Below are positions 62,591 through 64,000 of a DNA stretch of 64,000 bases, one piece after another (the first letter of the stretch is position 1; each line of letters opens with the position of its first letter). The translations under genes were made by a program, and so were the position numbers. The notes under the pieces are model-generated. The model saw nothing but the letters and a program-made list of their open reading frames with translations, searched no databases and was not told where the DNA came from. The DNA comes from Brevundimonas mediterranea. Lineage in GTDB: Bacteria; Pseudomonadota; Alphaproteobacteria; Caulobacterales; Caulobacteraceae. Location of the stretch: contig NZ_JACIDA010000001.1 in assembly GCF_014196125.1 (NCBI RefSeq), positions 248,001 through 312,000 of the forward strand, read 5' to 3'.

Positions 62591-64000
62591 ATGACCGTTC
62601 GCCACATCTCGCTTCGTCAATTCTGGCTGGCGTCGACTTTTCTTTTTGCAACGCCGGCTGTCGCCCAGACGGTCTCGACAGACCCCGTCGCTCACCTGGA
62701 TGAGGTTGTCGTCACCGGGGCTCGCCTGCAGGCCCGCACCGAGATCGCGACCAAGCGCAACGCCACGATCATCCTGGATTCCATCAGCGCCGACGAAATC
62801 GGCAGCCTGCCGGATTTCGGTCTGGGCGAGGCGCTCGAACGTGTGCCCGGCGTCTCCACGGTTCAGAACAATGACCGCGGCGAGGCGCAGTTTCTGTCCA
62901 TCCGCGGCCTGAACGCCGACTACAATCTGGTCGAGGTCGATGGCGTCGCCCTTCCGGCCAACGAACTGGGTCGTCGCAACGTCTCGCTAGATGTCATCCC
63001 GTCGTCGCTGGCGCGCCGGGTCGATGTGGCCAAGTCGGTGACGCCGGAGATGAACGGCAACGCCATCGGCGGCGTCGCCAATCTCGTGACCCGCAGCGCC
63101 TTTGATGGTAGGGGCGGACTGTTCATCGGCGGCCGTTTCGACATCGGCGCCTGGGATAATGAGCGTCACTTCAGCCAGGGCGGAGCGTCCGGCCAAGGCG
63201 AGGCCGTGATCTCGAACACTTTCGGCCCAGGTGATCGGTTCGGCTTCGTCGTTTCCGCCAGCCGCTATGTCCGCGACTCCTCGTCGCTGAACTCGGCAGT
63301 CGATAATTACAGCTTCTTCGATCCGGTCACCCACGCGCGACTGGCCGTGACCGCTCCAGGTCTCGATACGGCCGACGTGGCGCCGCAGCGCCGTCGCTGG
63401 CTGGCCTATGACAACGTCCGCACCCGCGAGGGCGTGTTCGGGAAGCTGGAGTACCGCCACGGCAGTCTGGAAGCCCGCCTGACGGCGGCGGACTTCAACC
63501 ATACGAACGATGAGGACCGCCAGAGCAACATCCTCATCGCCAACGGCAATCCTGCGCCGGCGAGCATTTCCGCGACCGGAGGAACCGTGACCTCGGCCAA
63601 TGCCCAGGTCGATCTGGTCCAGTATGATCAGGAACGCGGCATCCGATACGTCGACTTCCGCGTGCGCTGGACGCCGGGCCAGCGTCAGTTCGTCGATTTC
63701 GGTTTGAACGACGCCGTGGCGACCTATCGCCAGGATGCGCGTCTGGCGACCTATCGCATCGCCAACACGACGAACCTCGCCTTCTCCTACGAGATCGAGC
63801 GGGGCGATTTCCCTTATCTCAACGTCGCCAATCCGGCGTTCGCCTTCGATCCGGCCAACTACAGGCAGTTTGAATACGGCGCCACGCTCGACGATTCCCG
63901 TGAGGAGGCCAAAACCGGGCATCTCGACTGGGGCTTCAACGTCGATCGGAGCGATCGCGGCCTGGGCCTGCAGGTCGGGGCCTATGCCCGCCGGCTTGAG
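62591..64000 (+). CDS. TonB-dependent outer-membrane receptor (3' end beyond the window)
   Basis: The reading frame is open from ATG 62591 to the window end (470 codons). It has a signal peptide (about 1-26, ending ATPAVAQ), a plug domain with DEVVVTGARLQARTE (a TonB-box-like VVVTG, about 38-52), LPDFGLGEALERVPGVST and SVTPEMNGNAIGGVANLV. The first beta strands of the barrel follow. It imports a ligand across the outer membrane with TonB energy; the nearby ROK and DUF6528 genes suggest a carbohydrate. It is divergent from the DUF6528 gene across 103 bases. The ribosome-binding site is AAGGAGG. Confidence 0.93.
   Translation, partial: MTVRHISLRQFWLASTFLFATPAVAQTVSTDPVAHLDEVVVTGARLQARTEIATKRNATIILDSISADEIGSLPDFGLGEALERVPGVSTVQNNDRGEAQFLSIRGLNADYNLVEVDGVALPANELGRRNVSLDVIPSSLARRVDVAKSVTPEMNGNAIGGVANLVTRSAFDGRGGLFIGGRFDIGAWDNERHFSQGGASGQGEAVISNTFGPGDRFGFVVSASRYVRDSSSLNSAVDNYSFFDPVTHARLAVTAPGLDTADVAPQRRRWLAYDNVRTREGVFGKLEYRHGSLEARLTAADFNHTNDEDRQSNILIANGNPAPASISATGGTVTSANAQVDLVQYDQERGIRYVDFRVRWTPGQRQFVDFGLNDAVATYRQDARLATYRIANTTNLAFSYEIERGDFPYLNVANPAFAFDPANYRQFEYGATLDDSREEAKTGHLDWGFNVDRSDRGLGLQVGAYARRLE

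Overview
This is a contiguous 64 kb piece of a GC-rich alphaproteobacterial chromosome. It is most likely from the Caulobacterales and probably Brevundimonas-like. That placement is an inference. It rests on the iscR-led SUF operon with two cysteine desulfurases, an RNase E ending in a Gly-Trp-Trp motif like the one described for Caulobacter, the alphaproteobacterial 'cisplatin damage response' ATP ligase, EF-Tu/EF-G/RpoB/RpoC sequences of alphaproteobacterial type, and a large TonB-dependent receptor. No rRNA, tRNA, CRISPR array, prophage or transposase gene was found.

Layout. 1-2.5 kb: the start of tyrS (minus strand), a DOMON-like protein overlapping a NamZ/DUF1343-type protein, then a lower-GC islet with one orphan gene. 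The islet is flanked by a 33-bp duplication of the namZ-like 3' end. 2.6-5.3 kb: three copies of a dyad repeat, then ahpC-ahpF. 5.4-8.4 kb: an EamA permease, a type II NADH dehydrogenase and an alpha/beta hydrolase whose nucleophile position is Gln. 8.5-15.8 kb: the iron-sulfur assembly operon iscR-cysteine desulfurase-sufBCDS-sufT-sufA, with a TfoX-N protein one base behind it. 15.8-23.5 kb: an acyltransferase, a diguanylate cyclase and a DEAD-box helicase, a LysR regulator divergent from an aldo/keto reductase and MFS permease, and a Lys/Ala/Pro-rich protein. 23.6-30.5 kb: prmA, an M24 peptidase and lrgAB, converging on a cNMP-binding patatin, an FKBP lipoprotein and a lipoprotein hydrolase.

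30.5-45.9 kb: the transcription/translation core. rpoB-rpoC ends in a strong terminator. Next come two unknown paralogous membrane proteins on the opposite strand, then the str operon rpsL-rpsG-fusA-tuf. The rpoBC block is not preceded by rplKAJL here. The rpsL leader has a good promoter followed by a terminator-like hairpin inside the leader, so attenuation is plausible. 45.9-54.4 kb: a DsbA-like oxidoreductase, an M48/TPR protease, RNase E with a leader of about 400 nt, a cell-wall amidase, an SDR, a J-domain protein and BolA. 54.5-60.1 kb: a hybrid histidine kinase, an RcnB-like protein, the ATP-dependent DNA ligase, a small lipoprotein and a YflT-type stress protein. 60.4-64 kb: a ROK regulator and a DUF6528 protein divergent from a truncated TonB-dependent receptor, which looks like a carbohydrate-uptake locus.

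Most of the window is ordinary core genome. The most interesting unexplained items are the tandem paralogous membrane proteins with four conserved cysteines between rpoC and rpsL, the hairpin in the rpsL leader, and the islet bounded by the duplicated gene end.
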